NCBI GenBank assembly: GCA_036571765.1
Contig: BROE01000004.1
Location: 1,729,967-1,793,966, forward strand
DNA length: 64,000 nucleotides
Source of the DNA: Plecoglossus altivelis
Taxonomy: Eukaryota; Chordata; Actinopteri; Osmeriformes; Plecoglossidae
Direction of reading: 5' to 3'
Under the pieces are notes generated by a model. The model worked only from the letters and a program-made list of their open reading frames with translations, was not told the DNA's origin and ran no database searches. Shown here one piece after another: positions 25,501 to 34,477 of this stretch (the stretch's first letter is position 1; each line of letters begins with the position of its first letter). A program made the translations under genes and the position numbers.

Positions 25501-28500
25501 ACACCAGGAATCTATACGACTGTACATACAGTATGTGGCTATAACAAGAATCTATATGACTGTACATACAGTATGCAGGTAGACCAGGAATCTATACGAC
25601 TGTACATACAGTATGCAGGTAGTACAGGAATCTATACGACTGTACATACTGTATGCAGCTACACCAGGAATCTATACGACTGTACATACAGTATGCAGAT
25701 AGTACAGTAATCTATACGACTGTACATACTGTACGCTGGTAGACCAGGAATCTATACGACTGTACATACAGTATGTGGCTACACCAGGAATCTATACAAC
25801 TGTACATTCTGTACGCTGGTAGACCAGGAATCTATACGACTGTACATACAGTGTGCAGGTAGTACAGGAATCTATACGACTGTACATAGAGTATGCAGGT
25901 AGTACAGGAATCTATACGACTGTACATACAGTATGCAGGTAGTACAGGAATCTATACACTCAGAACACAGACAGAGACACACAGTAGAAGCCTGTCCTCA
26001 GATGTCTATTTTCTGTCATCAAAGAAAACTCACACGACATTTGAAACAGACAGACTAACTCTGATCCAATAACCTCCTATGCATCTCTCACAGAGATAGA
26101 AGACGCATATATAAAAGTCCGCGAAAGCGTTTTTTAACTGTGACTTTTAACAGTGATATTACACTCCTTTGGCCCAACTGTGCCGCTTCCTCATGAGTCA
26201 TTGTGATGGAAACGGCCCAAAGGTTGGCGTTGGACACAGAAACCTGTGTTACGACTGTACGAACAGACAGCACAGTCTAAGCATGAGAAAAATACATTTT
26301 TCTTCATCTTCAAAAACACCCAGTCTAGCTGTCATAGCCCTGTGGGTCACCGAGGGCATCTGGATTACATATCGCATATTGTGCATTTCTTTTCTTGGTG
26401 TGGAGGGGGTATTGTGTGTTTTTATCGTGCTGTGGCAGCAGTCTTGGTTGAGTGGGAACGTGGTTCTCTCTTTGCTTCTACTGACAGAGGACAAGACATC
26501 TTGCCTTCCTGTCCAGCAACACAACAGGCCAATTTCAGGAAGTCATTGTGGCACTTCAGAGCCATCTTGACCCACTCATTCACTTACTGCCCAGAACAAG
26601 ATCACTAACGTCTAAACAGGAGAGAGACTGTTGTTGTAGATGTTCTTCCTTCTGATCAACACGCCAGATTGTCTTACAGACACATTACACTGAGCAATAC
26701 TGGATGGCTGATGACCAACCACAGCTGTTTTCAAATAAATATCGCTCAACAGACTGTTGGGCGATTTATTTATCAAAAATATATTTCACACCAAGGTGTA
26801 CTTTCCAGATACACAGAGGTGATTGGCAAGAAAATATTATTTTGGCAGAATTTAAACACAGTGTTAACATTTGACACAATATGTTTTCATACCGCAGGTT
26901 GCAAATTGAGTCATGTCAAAATAAATCAAAGCTAGCTTTAGGCTTGATTTCCTTGAAATGGAAATATTAGTTTAATAGCTTGTAATGGTGTAATAGAAGA
27001 CAGCTTCAAGAAAAAAAGGATTCCCATGAATCTCAATAGGCTGTATGTTGAGCACATGACTGCATTCCTACAGTTATATCCTCTTATTGGGAACATAGTG
27101 CATGAACAGAGTAAAATGTAACTTGTTTGTCCACTTGCCAAATAGCTGGTGAATGTTAAAATGTGTCCAGCCACACAATGGATGAACATTGTTTATGTGG
27201 TCTTGGTGAGAGAAGTATATTTTAGCCAAATTTGGCTGGAGGCCTTCAGTTAATTTCACGCACCTGTTTGTTAACAGACTGCGAGAGGATGGTCTCCTTT
27301 GGACAAAACATGTTAACAGTAATACATGTTATAGTCATCTGTCCCAAGCTCGGCTCTCTTCAATAGAACTGTTCCTTCACTACCAACCTCTAAAACAGGG
27401 AAGTCTTATCATCAACCATCAGTAGGAACAGGAGAGAGAAATAGACAGAATCCTAGGAGTTGTATTGTGAGTCATTAGAAAGTGGAAGGGACCAGTTAAA
27501 CTTGTACTTGCACATGGATTAGCCTGTATGGTAGCTGATTGTACAGACCCTGAGCCAGTCTCCAGAGGGTTAGAAACCTTCAACAGCTCATTGTCACAAA
27601 GGACTCTCTAGAGCATCACAAGGAAGCTGATTTAGTCAACCTTTCGATTCAAGATGAATATCTTCGGTCTGATGATCACCGGCTCTGATGCAGTATGGAT
27701 ATTTGCCAGAACCCCCCCCCCTCTCTTTCCTCTTCATGTTGAAGGTAGAGACACACCCTTTCCAGCTCACTGGTGATGGCCTATATTCAGCTCCTGATAC
27801 CAAATGATTTTCTGCTGCTTGGTTTGCTATTGGGGCTGTCAATCATGAATGAAGAGGATGGAGTAGAGCGAGAAAATATGTTCTTTTCAACATACCTGAG
27901 CTCTCGTATGCGTATTTAAAGCCTGTGGTTTGAAAAACACCAAAATGCATGGGTCTAATATCTTAATGACTAGGCACGGACTTGCTGTTAGACTGAGGTT
28001 TATCAATGTCATCTCCTTCCTTCTCTGGGTGTCATTAAAATGACTGGCCATAAATGTCTGGGGGTCAGTGCCTTGTACTGTTCTATTTCAAACCAAATGT
28101 CTTTTAAGCAACTCACTCTAGGTTGACTTGACTGAAGGTTAACATCTGTTGTTAACAGCTTCATTTCATCTCAAATCTCACATTGTCTAGATAATGACAA
28201 GAATGGTAAATTATGCTAGTAAGCTGGACTGTATACATTTAAGAATCATGTTTAGCAAATGTCATGTTTGATTAAAACCCTGAAACACTCACAGTGTAAA
28301 TGTCATACATTTGAAAAAAAAACAAACAACCTATGCGAATCAGTAAATGCTTAAAAATAGCCTATATTATTTTCTTACCCTGTTGAGCTGGTCGTTGTGC
28401 AGTAACACACCAACAAGCTCTGTCAGAGCATCCTGCCCCTGCTTGATGACCTGGCTGGAGGGGCATCCTATGGTGCAGCAGAGGTCCACGGCCCGGGCTG

Positions 28501-30374
28501 CCACACAGGCTGCCTGACGGAGGAGAGGAGGTGGGGGCAGAGGCTGGTTGTCCCGGTGGATCCCAACTACACTGGAGAGCAGCTGGCACACTGAGTCTCC
28601 TACCACCAAACTGTCACTGGCACTGAGCTCAGCCGCATCGCTGCCCCCCTCGCAGCCTACTCTCTGGAGGGCACACACGTTCTGGAGGAAGTGCATGTGT
28701 AGGAGCAGGGATGGCCCCTGCCAGAAGCCCTCAGAGAGGCTGAGGGATGGCAGTTGAGGGCCTGACACAGCTGGTGGTAAGGACTGTCGAAGGCTGGTGT
28801 CGGTGCAGTTTTGAGAGGGCGGCAATGGCTCTGTGCTGGTCTCCGTCCCACATCCAGAGTCCATGTCTGAATTGGACTGGTCGTTGAACGAGCCCGTAAG
28901 GTCCTGAAAGCGTGCGTCCGTCCAATCATCTCCTAAGAGGGTCATCAAATCAACCATTAGATCAGATTTCCCACGTCAACGTGACTCAGTGACTAAGATG
29001 CACAGCGTGCTAACAGCTTCTTTTTAAACGTCACGTTTGAAGCATAACATCCTGTCATTGAATAAGACACAGCCTAATGTTCTTTTCACCCAATTAGTTT
29101 GGTCATTAAACTCAATTTGCATATGTATCTCCATAAAGTATGTCACCTTGTGCGACGTCATAGGATTCCTACTTTTGCAACAAAACCTTGTTTCCAACGC
29201 AACCTTGCGTGCCAACGATGCACGACCTCAATAATTACCGAGACATTCATTAAGTCATATCGCTCCTTCACAACGCAACTAACCGACGCGCTTTCTCACT
29301 GCTATTGAGATCTAATCAACACCAAAGCAATACATACAGAACAGGACATCTGAAAATAAACAAGCAACATTTAATGAGCATGAGTCCTGAAGTTAATAAA
29401 TAAAACAAAATTATTATGGAGGCTTACAGCAACAGTACATTTGCATCTATAAAAGCTAAATAAACCTAAACGAACACACCTATACTTTCTAATAAGAATA
29501 GCAAAAGTATCTCCTATTTCCTTTAACATTGGCCTTATCGATCAGCAGAAGCTTTTTTAGATCCTTTGAATGACTTGGGTGAGGATCAAATCTTAAAATC
29601 TTTATTAATCTGTAAAGACAGTGACGCAAAGGAATATCGCAGCTGTAGAGATCGGTCACCGTTACACACATGATCGGCCACCGTAACACACATGATCGGC
29701 CACCGTTACACACATGATCGACAACCGTAACCTAACCCAAGGTTAGATGCCGAAAAAATGATTTCATTGAGGATAGATATTTCAATGAAAATGATTACTT
29801 TGTGTGAACGGTCAGAGTTCAACAGCGTGCAGTTCAGCAGTTATTTAAACCCACCAGATTCATTCTGTTGCTTGCTTGACTTAGAAAGCAACTTGGTAAG
29901 AAGTATTTCTTGCCGCAGTCGTAGTACTTCCTCTTGAAGCCTCTGGGCTTTAGTCCTCAATGCTTCATCCTGACTTCTGAGTTTGACGGCTAAATCTTCA
30001 GCATGCAGTCTAGCGCTTTTCCCTGGAGGCCTACTTTTAATTACAGCAACGGCCAAGGCTAGTTTGGCTTTCTTAACTCTCCAGTGCAGCACATCTGTTT
30101 GTAAAAGACATTAAATTAGAATGGTTATACATCTTCTGTGGAAATAACTTATTTTACGTATCAGCAGTAGCAAGAAAACACATTACTAAACTTCATAAGA
30201 AGATAGATCTTTCTTTGAACACACTTTAACGAATGTTAAGAAACACCTGGACCCATCTATTTTGTAATCCGTTTAAGGCAGGTCTTGCTGTAGTAAGTCT
30301 GAAACATTGACAACTAATTAACAACTTAACTGCTTACTTTGTGCCGCCGAACTTTGCGTCAAGTCGCCATTCAT
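9757..30374 (-). CDS. mei4: MEI4, meiotic double-strand break formation protein
   Basis: Complete five-exon model on the minus strand: 30374-30338, 30094-29855, 28932-28379, 22955-22824 and 10047-9757. All introns are GT-AG, phases are compatible, and the joined frame is 417 codons plus stop (mammalian MEI4 is about 385-390). MEI4 works with REC114 and IHO1 on meiotic chromosome axes to allow SPO11 to make recombination-initiating breaks. The identification rests on N-terminal similarity (KLALAVAVIKSRP here, KLALALAIIRSKP in mammals), the central DSVCQLLSSVVG, and C-terminal YLFWILEQLLQ and FPLFALYLWRL blocks. Exon 2 ends in a leucine- and glutamate-rich stretch suggestive of a coiled coil. 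The gene lies head-to-head with htr1b, as in human. The last intron is 12.8 kb and packed with minisatellites. The start codon chosen gives MNGDLTQSSAAQ before the conserved block; a second ATG does not occur in frame upstream of it. Confidence 0.9.
12124..12528. repeat. Variable minisatellite, ctagacgccctgacagactg core
   Basis: About 14-15 units of roughly 25-31 bp, all containing gccctgacagactggtg and gtctaga or gtgtaga, with length differences from loss of gaggaag. It lies in mei4 intron 4. Confidence 0.9.
13496..13697. repeat. CAGCCCC-rich irregular repeat
   Basis: C- and AG-rich stretch made of cctcagccccacagccccca-like motifs with 6-, 12- and 18-bp irregular periods. It yields a low-complexity Pro/Ser/Ala plus-strand frame of 78 codons that I reject as a gene. 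Confidence 0.85.
14677..15067. repeat. 41-bp minisatellite carrying CCAAT boxes, 9.5 copies
   Basis: Unit of 41 bp containing gactagctccagccaatggg and cagcccctctgctttaaccct. Nine full units and a partial tenth are present. Eight of nine contain agccaatggg, which fits the NF-Y consensus RRCCAATSR; the fourth has ctaat instead. It lies within mei4 intron 4. Confidence 0.93.
15201..15265. repeat. (GT)n microsatellite
   Basis: Near-pure GT dinucleotide run interrupted by one gag and ending gcgtgcgtgta. It lies in mei4 intron 4. Confidence 0.95.
16021..16150. repeat. Purine-rich GAGGCATGAGGGG repeat
   Basis: Irregular tandem units of gaggcacatgagggg and gaggcatgagggg (about 12-15 bp) form a strongly strand-asymmetric purine tract. 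The complementary strand yields a Pro/Ser/Leu-rich frame of 161 codons that is a by-product of the repeat. Confidence 0.85.
17022..17336. repeat. GT-rich compound satellite with GTGGGGGGGTGCATG blocks
   Basis: (GT)n broken by gagtgtgtggggggg and gtgcatgtgtg blocks that recur four times, so a larger unit of about 50-70 bp has been duplicated within the simple repeat. Confidence 0.9.
17657..18120. repeat. 16-bp minisatellite, exactly 29 copies
   Basis: Unit gctgctagcgtaagag in unbroken 16-bp register: 464 bp divided by 16 equals 29. Most units keep the palindrome gctagc; variants replace it with gctggc or gctggt. It lies in mei4 intron 4. Confidence 0.95.
20166..20452. repeat. 145-bp tandem duplication
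   Basis: Two adjacent copies, the first starting aaatctgaacagttaacttg at 20166 and the second at 20311. They are nearly identical apart from the length of an internal A run, a tttagt/ttttgt change and a small difference near the end. High identity suggests a recent duplication or an assembly effect. Confidence 0.9.
21203..21470. repeat. Telomere-like GGTTAGGG-rich satellite
   Basis: Degenerate repeats of ggttaggggtgaaggtt, ggttgggttagggg and gggttgagggttagggg. Many TTAGGG hexamers are present in one orientation, but spacing is irregular (units about 17-24 bp), so this is not a pure telomeric array. Confidence 0.85.
22341..22800. repeat. (GA)n with 22-bp gagagacctagagagagagt repeats
   Basis: Long GA-rich tract, first simple (GA)n with gtgtgtga interruptions, then about six units of gagacctagagagagagtga at roughly 22-bp period. 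It abuts mei4 exon 4 on its 3' (intronic) side, about 25 bp from the donor. Confidence 0.92.
22824..22955 (-). CDS. mei4: mei4 exon 4
   Basis: 44 codons (residues 278-321), phase 0 at both ends, acceptor tacctcag and donor GTAAAT. It encodes SQTQERLTGHLVLLGGSSLL followed by KNLLIRHVLSEIDRVADHLW, matching the mammalian block with LVLLGSCSLLRK and LLLSEISRFVDKL. It lies immediately beside a GA-rich microsatellite on its 3' side. Confidence 0.9.
23721..24311. repeat. Gap-flanking duplicate, probable assembly artefact
   Basis: The 295 bp before the eight Ns (23721-24015) and the roughly 288 bp after them (24024-24311) are the same sequence, starting tgaagc(a)tccgtgtt and ending gctgttgcactact. 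The second copy differs mostly by single-base insertions and deletions, some in homopolymers, the pattern expected of an uncorrected long read. The N run is 24016-24023. Confidence 0.85.
24390..24775 (+). mobile_element. LINE-like 3' UTR with duplicated tail
   Basis: T-rich sequence with ttgcacttccctgccacagt and ending ggcgaataaaacc then attctgattctgac, typical of fish non-LTR retrotransposon 3' ends with a tandem tail. A block of about 95 bp starting ttatgtttcatatatgttct is present twice (about 24512-24606 and 24676-24772), separated by catctacatgtacagtactg-type repeats. The C-rich text upstream (23935-24380) may belong to the same element. No ORF of the element remains. Confidence 0.55.
24979..25190. 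repeat. 12/13-bp TGTTTTGCTAAC minisatellite
   Basis: About 16-17 units of ctgttttgctaa alternating with the shorter ctgtttgctaa, plus rare gttcgctaa, gttttccta and gttttacta variants. It lies in mei4 intron 3. Confidence 0.93.
25401..25960. repeat. 40-bp minisatellite, exactly 14 copies
   Basis: Unit of 40 bp starting tgtacatacagtatgtggct and ending caggaatctatacgac, in unbroken register (560 bp divided by 40 is 14). Variation is concentrated in the middle (gtggctacacc, gcaggtagtac, gctggtagacc), which gives two or three unit subtypes interspersed along the array. Confidence 0.95.
28379..28932 (-). CDS. mei4: mei4 exon 3
   Basis: Residues 93-277, after a ctcttag acceptor. It begins with GDDWTDARFQDL and includes the acidic/serine stretch SNSDMDSGCG, comparable to the equally acidic, serine-rich segment of mammalian MEI4. 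It continues through the helical DSVCQLLSSVVG and VGVLLHNDQLNR region, and ends at a GTAAGA donor in phase 0. Confidence 0.9.
29855..30094 (-). CDS. mei4: mei4 exon 2
   Basis: Residues 13-92, starting after an acceptor ending acag and running through VLHWRVKKAKLALAVAVIKS to SKQQNES, with a GTGGGT donor in phase 1. It contains the most conserved MEI4 N-terminal helix and a likely coiled coil (RLQEEVLRLRQEILLTKL). The frame stays open a few codons into the intron. Confidence 0.9.
30338..30374 (-). CDS. mei4: mei4 exon 1 (coding part)
   Basis: Encodes MNGDLTQSSAAQ and the first base of codon 13, followed by a GTAAGC donor. The phase-1 end joins exactly to exon 2, completing an Asn codon. The short N-terminal peptide before the conserved block resembles the layout of mammalian MEI4, although the residues differ. 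Confidence 0.75.
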
Positions 30375-30647
30375 CTTCCAGCTAATCGCTATGCTGTTAG
30401 CTACTAGCTATGAAAGTCAGTTTGTTATTCAGTGAGATTTCCAACTTAACCTAACGTATGACATTACTTAAATGCTTAGCAGATTTTTTAGTTGGTTTGT
30501 TGTTAGATAGGCAATGTAGATGCTAATTTGATCTAATAATCACAAATAAATGTGGATGATGTTAGTTACGAGCTGGCTGGCCAAAGTGTTCAGTTGATCA
30601 CAGCTAGCAGTGTGGCTAACTCTAGCTAGCTAAAGTGAAGCGCTGAA

Positions 30648-30660
30648 GCGGGGGCGCGCG
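30648..30660. promoter_or_regulatory. GC box between mei4 and htr1b
   Basis: gcgggggcgcgcg is an isolated Sp1/KLF- or E2F-like GC-rich element about 275 bp upstream of the mei4 start codon and 850 bp upstream of the htr1b start. Position suggests a role in the mei4 promoter, but only composition supports it. Confidence 0.3.
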
Positions 30661-30804
30661 AGTCCTCTGAGCCAGACTGCAGACATGCACAGACTTTTAC
30701 AAATGTGTTGGAAAGCTACTCATTTGTGTGTTTTCTGTACATGACATATGAAGGAGTGGGACAAAACCGGAAAGCCTCGCCTTGTGAAGTAGGCCTGATG
30801 TGTG

Positions 30805-30822
30805 CACACACACACACAAACA

Positions 30823-30861
<39 letters not shown>
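30805..30861. repeat. (CA)n microsatellite in divergent promoter
   Basis: About 28 CA dinucleotides with two caaacacaaa interruptions, sited between the divergent mei4 and htr1b transcription units. Confidence 0.95.
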
Positions 30862-30863
<2 letters not shown>

Positions 30864-31070
30864 TTTCTATTACTGACATCATGAGAAAAAAAATGCCGCG
30901 TCGCCTATAGATTTGTTACTATGTCAGAATGTAGGCTATGCTTATTTTAGCGTTTAGGCTGCATAGACAGAATCCAAGGGCTTTATGACCCAGTGGATGA
31001 AAGCACTCAGTCGGAGTGTTGAGAGGGAGAGGGCCAGTGTGATAGCTGACAGTGCTCTGCACTGCGTTCT

Positions 31071-31078
31071 GTATAAAA
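31071..31078 (+). promoter_or_regulatory. htr1b: Candidate htr1b TATA box
   Basis: gtataaaa lies about 440 bp upstream of the htr1b start codon in a region otherwise lacking coding sequence. If used it would give a 5' UTR of around 410 nt, plausible for this receptor class. No transcript evidence is available here. Confidence 0.3.
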
Positions 31079-31515
31079 CCATATGAGATGCCTCGCCCGC
31101 CACGAACTTCTTAAGTGCCATACAACTAACGCTGGACTGCAAGCGACTTGACAAGGTGATGTTTTTTTTAACCACTTTCTGCGCGTTTATATTTTTTCAA
31201 TTCACTTTTATCGAAAAAATGTATGGCAGTAAATATTGGTAGATTAGTTTGAGTTTGAAACAATTGTGTTTCCACATAACTGTTGCAGAAACCATAAATG
31301 TAAAATAATGGAAAGTCACATCAAAAAGGATATTTCAGAAATAACTGAAAAACATTAATTCGTTTAATTTTTTGGATAATCAACGGGCATCAAATGGACA
31401 TCAACGACGATGGAGCGGTGTTTGATTTTGAGAAGAGGACAAGAAATGCAACGTTTTATGTTGGATAAGCAATCAGCTCTTGAAGCTCGATGACATCTAT
31501 TAAGCATATCGAGGG

Positions 31516-32664
31516 ATGGAGCACTCTAGTCACTTAAAGCCAACATCTGGTGTTTTTGGAGAGTTGTTTAATATTTCAACCAACGATACAAATCTGACTT
31601 TAACGTCGAAAGACGAGACAGAGTCTAGTTTAGCTTTCCAAGTGGGTTTAGCTGTGACGTTATCTCTACTAACTTTTGCCACGACTTTATCGAATGCGTT
31701 TGTTATTGCAACTATATATAAATCTAGAAAACTGCACACCCCTGCTAACTTTCTCATTGCGTCGTTGGCTCTGACAGACTTACTAGTATCCATACTAGTG
31801 ATGCCAATAAGCGCACTGTACACTGTGTGCCAATCCTGGACTCTGGGTCAAATAATTTGTGATATTTGGTTGTCTTCAGATATAACGTGCTGTACCGCTT
31901 CTATTCTTCACCTGTGTGTGATTGCTTTGGACCGTTATTGGGCAATAACAGACGCTGTTGAATATTCCAAGAAGCGCACTCCAGCGCGCGCTGCGGGAAT
32001 GATCGCTACAGCCTGGGTTATTGCGATCTCAATTTCTCTTCCGCCCTTCTTTTGGCGTCAAGTCAAGGCGGAGGAGGTCACCAGCTGCAATGTGAACACT
32101 GATCATATTTTCTATACAATTTACTCAACTTTTGGAGCGTTCTATATCCCCACGTTGCTACTCATAGCCCTCTACGGCAGGATCTATGTAGAAGCCAGAA
32201 AAAGAATTTTGAAACAGTCACCCACCAAACCTGGAAAAAGACTCACCTCAGCACATTTGATTACAAACTCGCCAGGATCGGTCGCATCGACTTCGTCTCT
32301 GAACTACGGAACTAACGACAATTGTTCTTGTGACGCTACATCCACTGCAAATCTAAACCAGGTGAAAGTCACCGTGTCTGATGCGCTTCTTGAAAAAAAA
32401 AGAATATCTGCAGCCAGAGAGAGAAAAGCTACGAAAACTTTAGGAATAATTCTCGGAGCCTACATCATATGTTGGCTACCGTTTTTCATTTATACCTTAT
32501 TGGTTCCTGTTTGTGATTCGTGTTTTCATCCAGAATTATTTGACGTATTCACATGGTTGGGCTATTTGAACTCCTTAATTAACCCTATTATTTACACAAT
32601 GTCAAATGAAGATTTCAAAAAAGCTTTTCATAAACTCATTCGCTTTAAATGTTGCAGATCCTGA
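31516..32664 (+). CDS. htr1b: 5-hydroxytryptamine receptor 1B
   Basis: Intronless 382-residue class A GPCR, the usual length and structure for 5-HT1B. It binds serotonin at the plasma membrane, typically presynaptically, and couples to Gi/o to lower cAMP. Seven hydrophobic segments are visible. Key residues are the amine-binding Asp122 (3.32, in WLSSDITCCTAS), DRY at 139-141, Cys115 and Cys191 for the TM3-ECL2 disulphide, CWLPF at 319-323, Thr346 (7.39) and NPIIY at 356-360. N-glycosylation sequons occur at Asn19, Asn23 and Asn26. The tail ends FKCCRS with palmitoylatable cysteines. RTP-RAA after DAVEYSKK, PPFFWRQ and ERKATKTLGIILGA match mammalian HTR1B more closely than HTR1D, and synteny with MEI4 and IMPG1 supports HTR1B. 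The variable third loop (about 233-295) is the least conserved part. The ATG is the first in frame after an upstream stop. Confidence 0.95.
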   Translation: MEHSSHLKPTSGVFGELFNISTNDTNLTLTSKDETESSLAFQVGLAVTLSLLTFATTLSNAFVIATIYKSRKLHTPANFLIASLALTDLLVSILVMPISALYTVCQSWTLGQIICDIWLSSDITCCTASILHLCVIALDRYWAITDAVEYSKKRTPARAAGMIATAWVIAISISLPPFFWRQVKAEEVTSCNVNTDHIFYTIYSTFGAFYIPTLLLIALYGRIYVEARKRILKQSPTKPGKRLTSAHLITNSPGSVASTSSLNYGTNDNCSCDATSTANLNQVKVTVSDALLEKKRISAARERKATKTLGIILGAYIICWLPFFIYTLLVPVCDSCFHPELFDVFTWLGYLNSLINPIIYTMSNEDFKKAFHKLIRFKCCRS

Positions 32665-33990
32665 AAGTGGTCATATCAAATTGGTATAAAGAGTTGTGTT
32701 CGATATAAAAGTGGTAAAATCACTTAACTACTAAACCTAATATGTAGAGGATGCATGCCTTTTTATTGTAAAAACAAACTAACAAAAAAACAAACTGTTG
32801 TAGCCAATGGGCTAAGCCTTTAATGAACATGGTCACTTGGCAGAACCAAATTTATAGGAATGTATTCTTGTGTTTTACTGCCATTGTGTAAAATGTCCAA
32901 CATACTTAGCTTGTGTCTGTTATGCTGTTGCATTTGTTCTTATGCAATTATCCACCCATTTTTCTTCTCTAAACAATTGATCTCATCCTTTAATGGATGA
33001 AATGGTGTTGTAGCTGCAACTGGTTCGGCATAACTAATGGATTCTTAAGGCCCAGTCTCTGAAAAAACTGCACAAATATTTTCGTGCCTAAAGACCTCTT
33101 GATTAAAACTGAATCTGATGTGCCTGCTATTTAGAGACAAGGATGACATTTAGCTAAACAGGTATGGGAGTAGTCTGTAGACTCATCATCCTAATGTTAA
33201 TAGTCTTTACATCATGAGTAATGTTTACTCAAATTAGACTCCATACTTAATTTATATCATACAAAGCTCAATGTACCTGTATGCTTTGTAAAGTGTATGT
33301 ACAGTGTGTGTACATGATTTCTGTCATATTTGTTCTATTTTGTTAAGAAGCTTGACCTGTGAATGCAATCAAACCATTGCAACCCAACGGGGAACACAGA
33401 ATACGTTTTGTATAATTGCACTAAATTGTCAATTATATCACATATTAAACAGGGCCCATTGTGAAACAAGTCACATGTTACCACCCACCATCATTTTAAA
33501 GGCTTTCAAATCATCCATAGAGAACGTTCCATTACCGCTCTGCTTGTACTATCGTGCAAAGGAAAGAATATATATTAGAATATATACTAAATATGAGAAT
33601 TAGTATTGAGAGAAGCCAGTACAATGCAATAGAGCTCAGGCAATTCAATTGGAGCTCAACTACTGCAAAGGTACAGGGGAAGAGCCTATGAAGAACCATA
33701 AAGTTAAAGAAATTTTATGGTAATTTGCTGTTATTAAGTTGTACGTTCTCTGCTTGTGTGTATGGGGGGGAAAAAAGAGGAAAAAGTGCAATCATTTGGT
33801 TTCACATGGTACATTTAGCAGTTGACCGTGGTACCCATGGGAACGCCAGTTCATCAATGGTAGCTTATGTTGTGTAATAAAGCTTCTCTTTACAATGCAC
33901 TGTAATTCATCTGGCTGTGTGGGTTGAACCCCACCCTAGTGGAGCACATGATTACCGCTGCTGTTGTGGAATACAATAAATAAAAGGTCT
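32665..33990 (+). other. htr1b: Probable htr1b 3' UTR
   Basis: AT-rich, non-coding sequence directly after the htr1b stop with two canonical AATAAA hexamers, at 33876-33881 and 33975-33980, implying a 3' UTR of about 1.2-1.3 kb if either is used. A 99-codon frame at 33304-33603 lies inside it and is not considered a gene. Confidence 0.45.
33876..33980 (+). terminator. htr1b: Candidate htr1b polyadenylation signals
   Basis: AATAAA at 33876-33881 (in tgtgtaataaagcttc) and again at 33975-33980 (in acaataaataaaagg). The second overlaps a further ATAAAA. Confidence 0.35.
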
Positions 33991-34477
33991 ATGGAATATT
34001 GAGGGGTATGGATGATTTCCTTTACACTCAAGGTGGGATTAACTGTAACAGTGCAACGAACGTGTCAGATGTGACAGTGATACGTTTCCAATTAGAGCTG
34101 ATGTGTGTGATGGTAGTCAAGGGTAAACTAGCGTTATTGAGTTACGTTGGTAATAATGTGCAGCGCAAATAGTTATTAGTCAGAGAAAGATATGTGGCCA
34201 GTGTATCATAGTCTTTCTTGGATCGGATTGCATTGACATCCTGCATTATGATAAAAAGATAGTAAAAATGTCCCTTGATGGCATTGTTGCCATGCAATAA
34301 AAGTTGAAATGTGATACTAATATAACACAGACACATAAGGAATATCCTGCTTTCAATCAGAGATCGATGAGGGCCAAATTTAAGACCACTGTTTCCATGG
34401 TTCCTTGCTGTATTACGTGGCAGCTCCGCAAGCGCAGTGGTGTCCTTTAGAAGAAGAGAAAAAAGCACATGGCTGGC

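Larger units (their letters stand above)
22956..28378 (-). other. mei4: mei4 intron 3 with gap and repeats
   Basis: 5.4 kb intron holding an assembly gap, a LINE-like 3' UTR and two minisatellites (listed separately). Plus-strand frames at 26169-26608 and minus-strand frames at 26938-27259 have no recognisable domains. Confidence 0.7.

Noticed and set aside
24979..25960. CRISPR-like regular repeats
   Set aside because: Units are contiguous without unique spacers and the genome is eukaryotic; these are minisatellites.
31530..31823. Minus-strand ORF opposite the htr1b 5' coding region
   Set aside because: Shadow of the receptor coding sequence.
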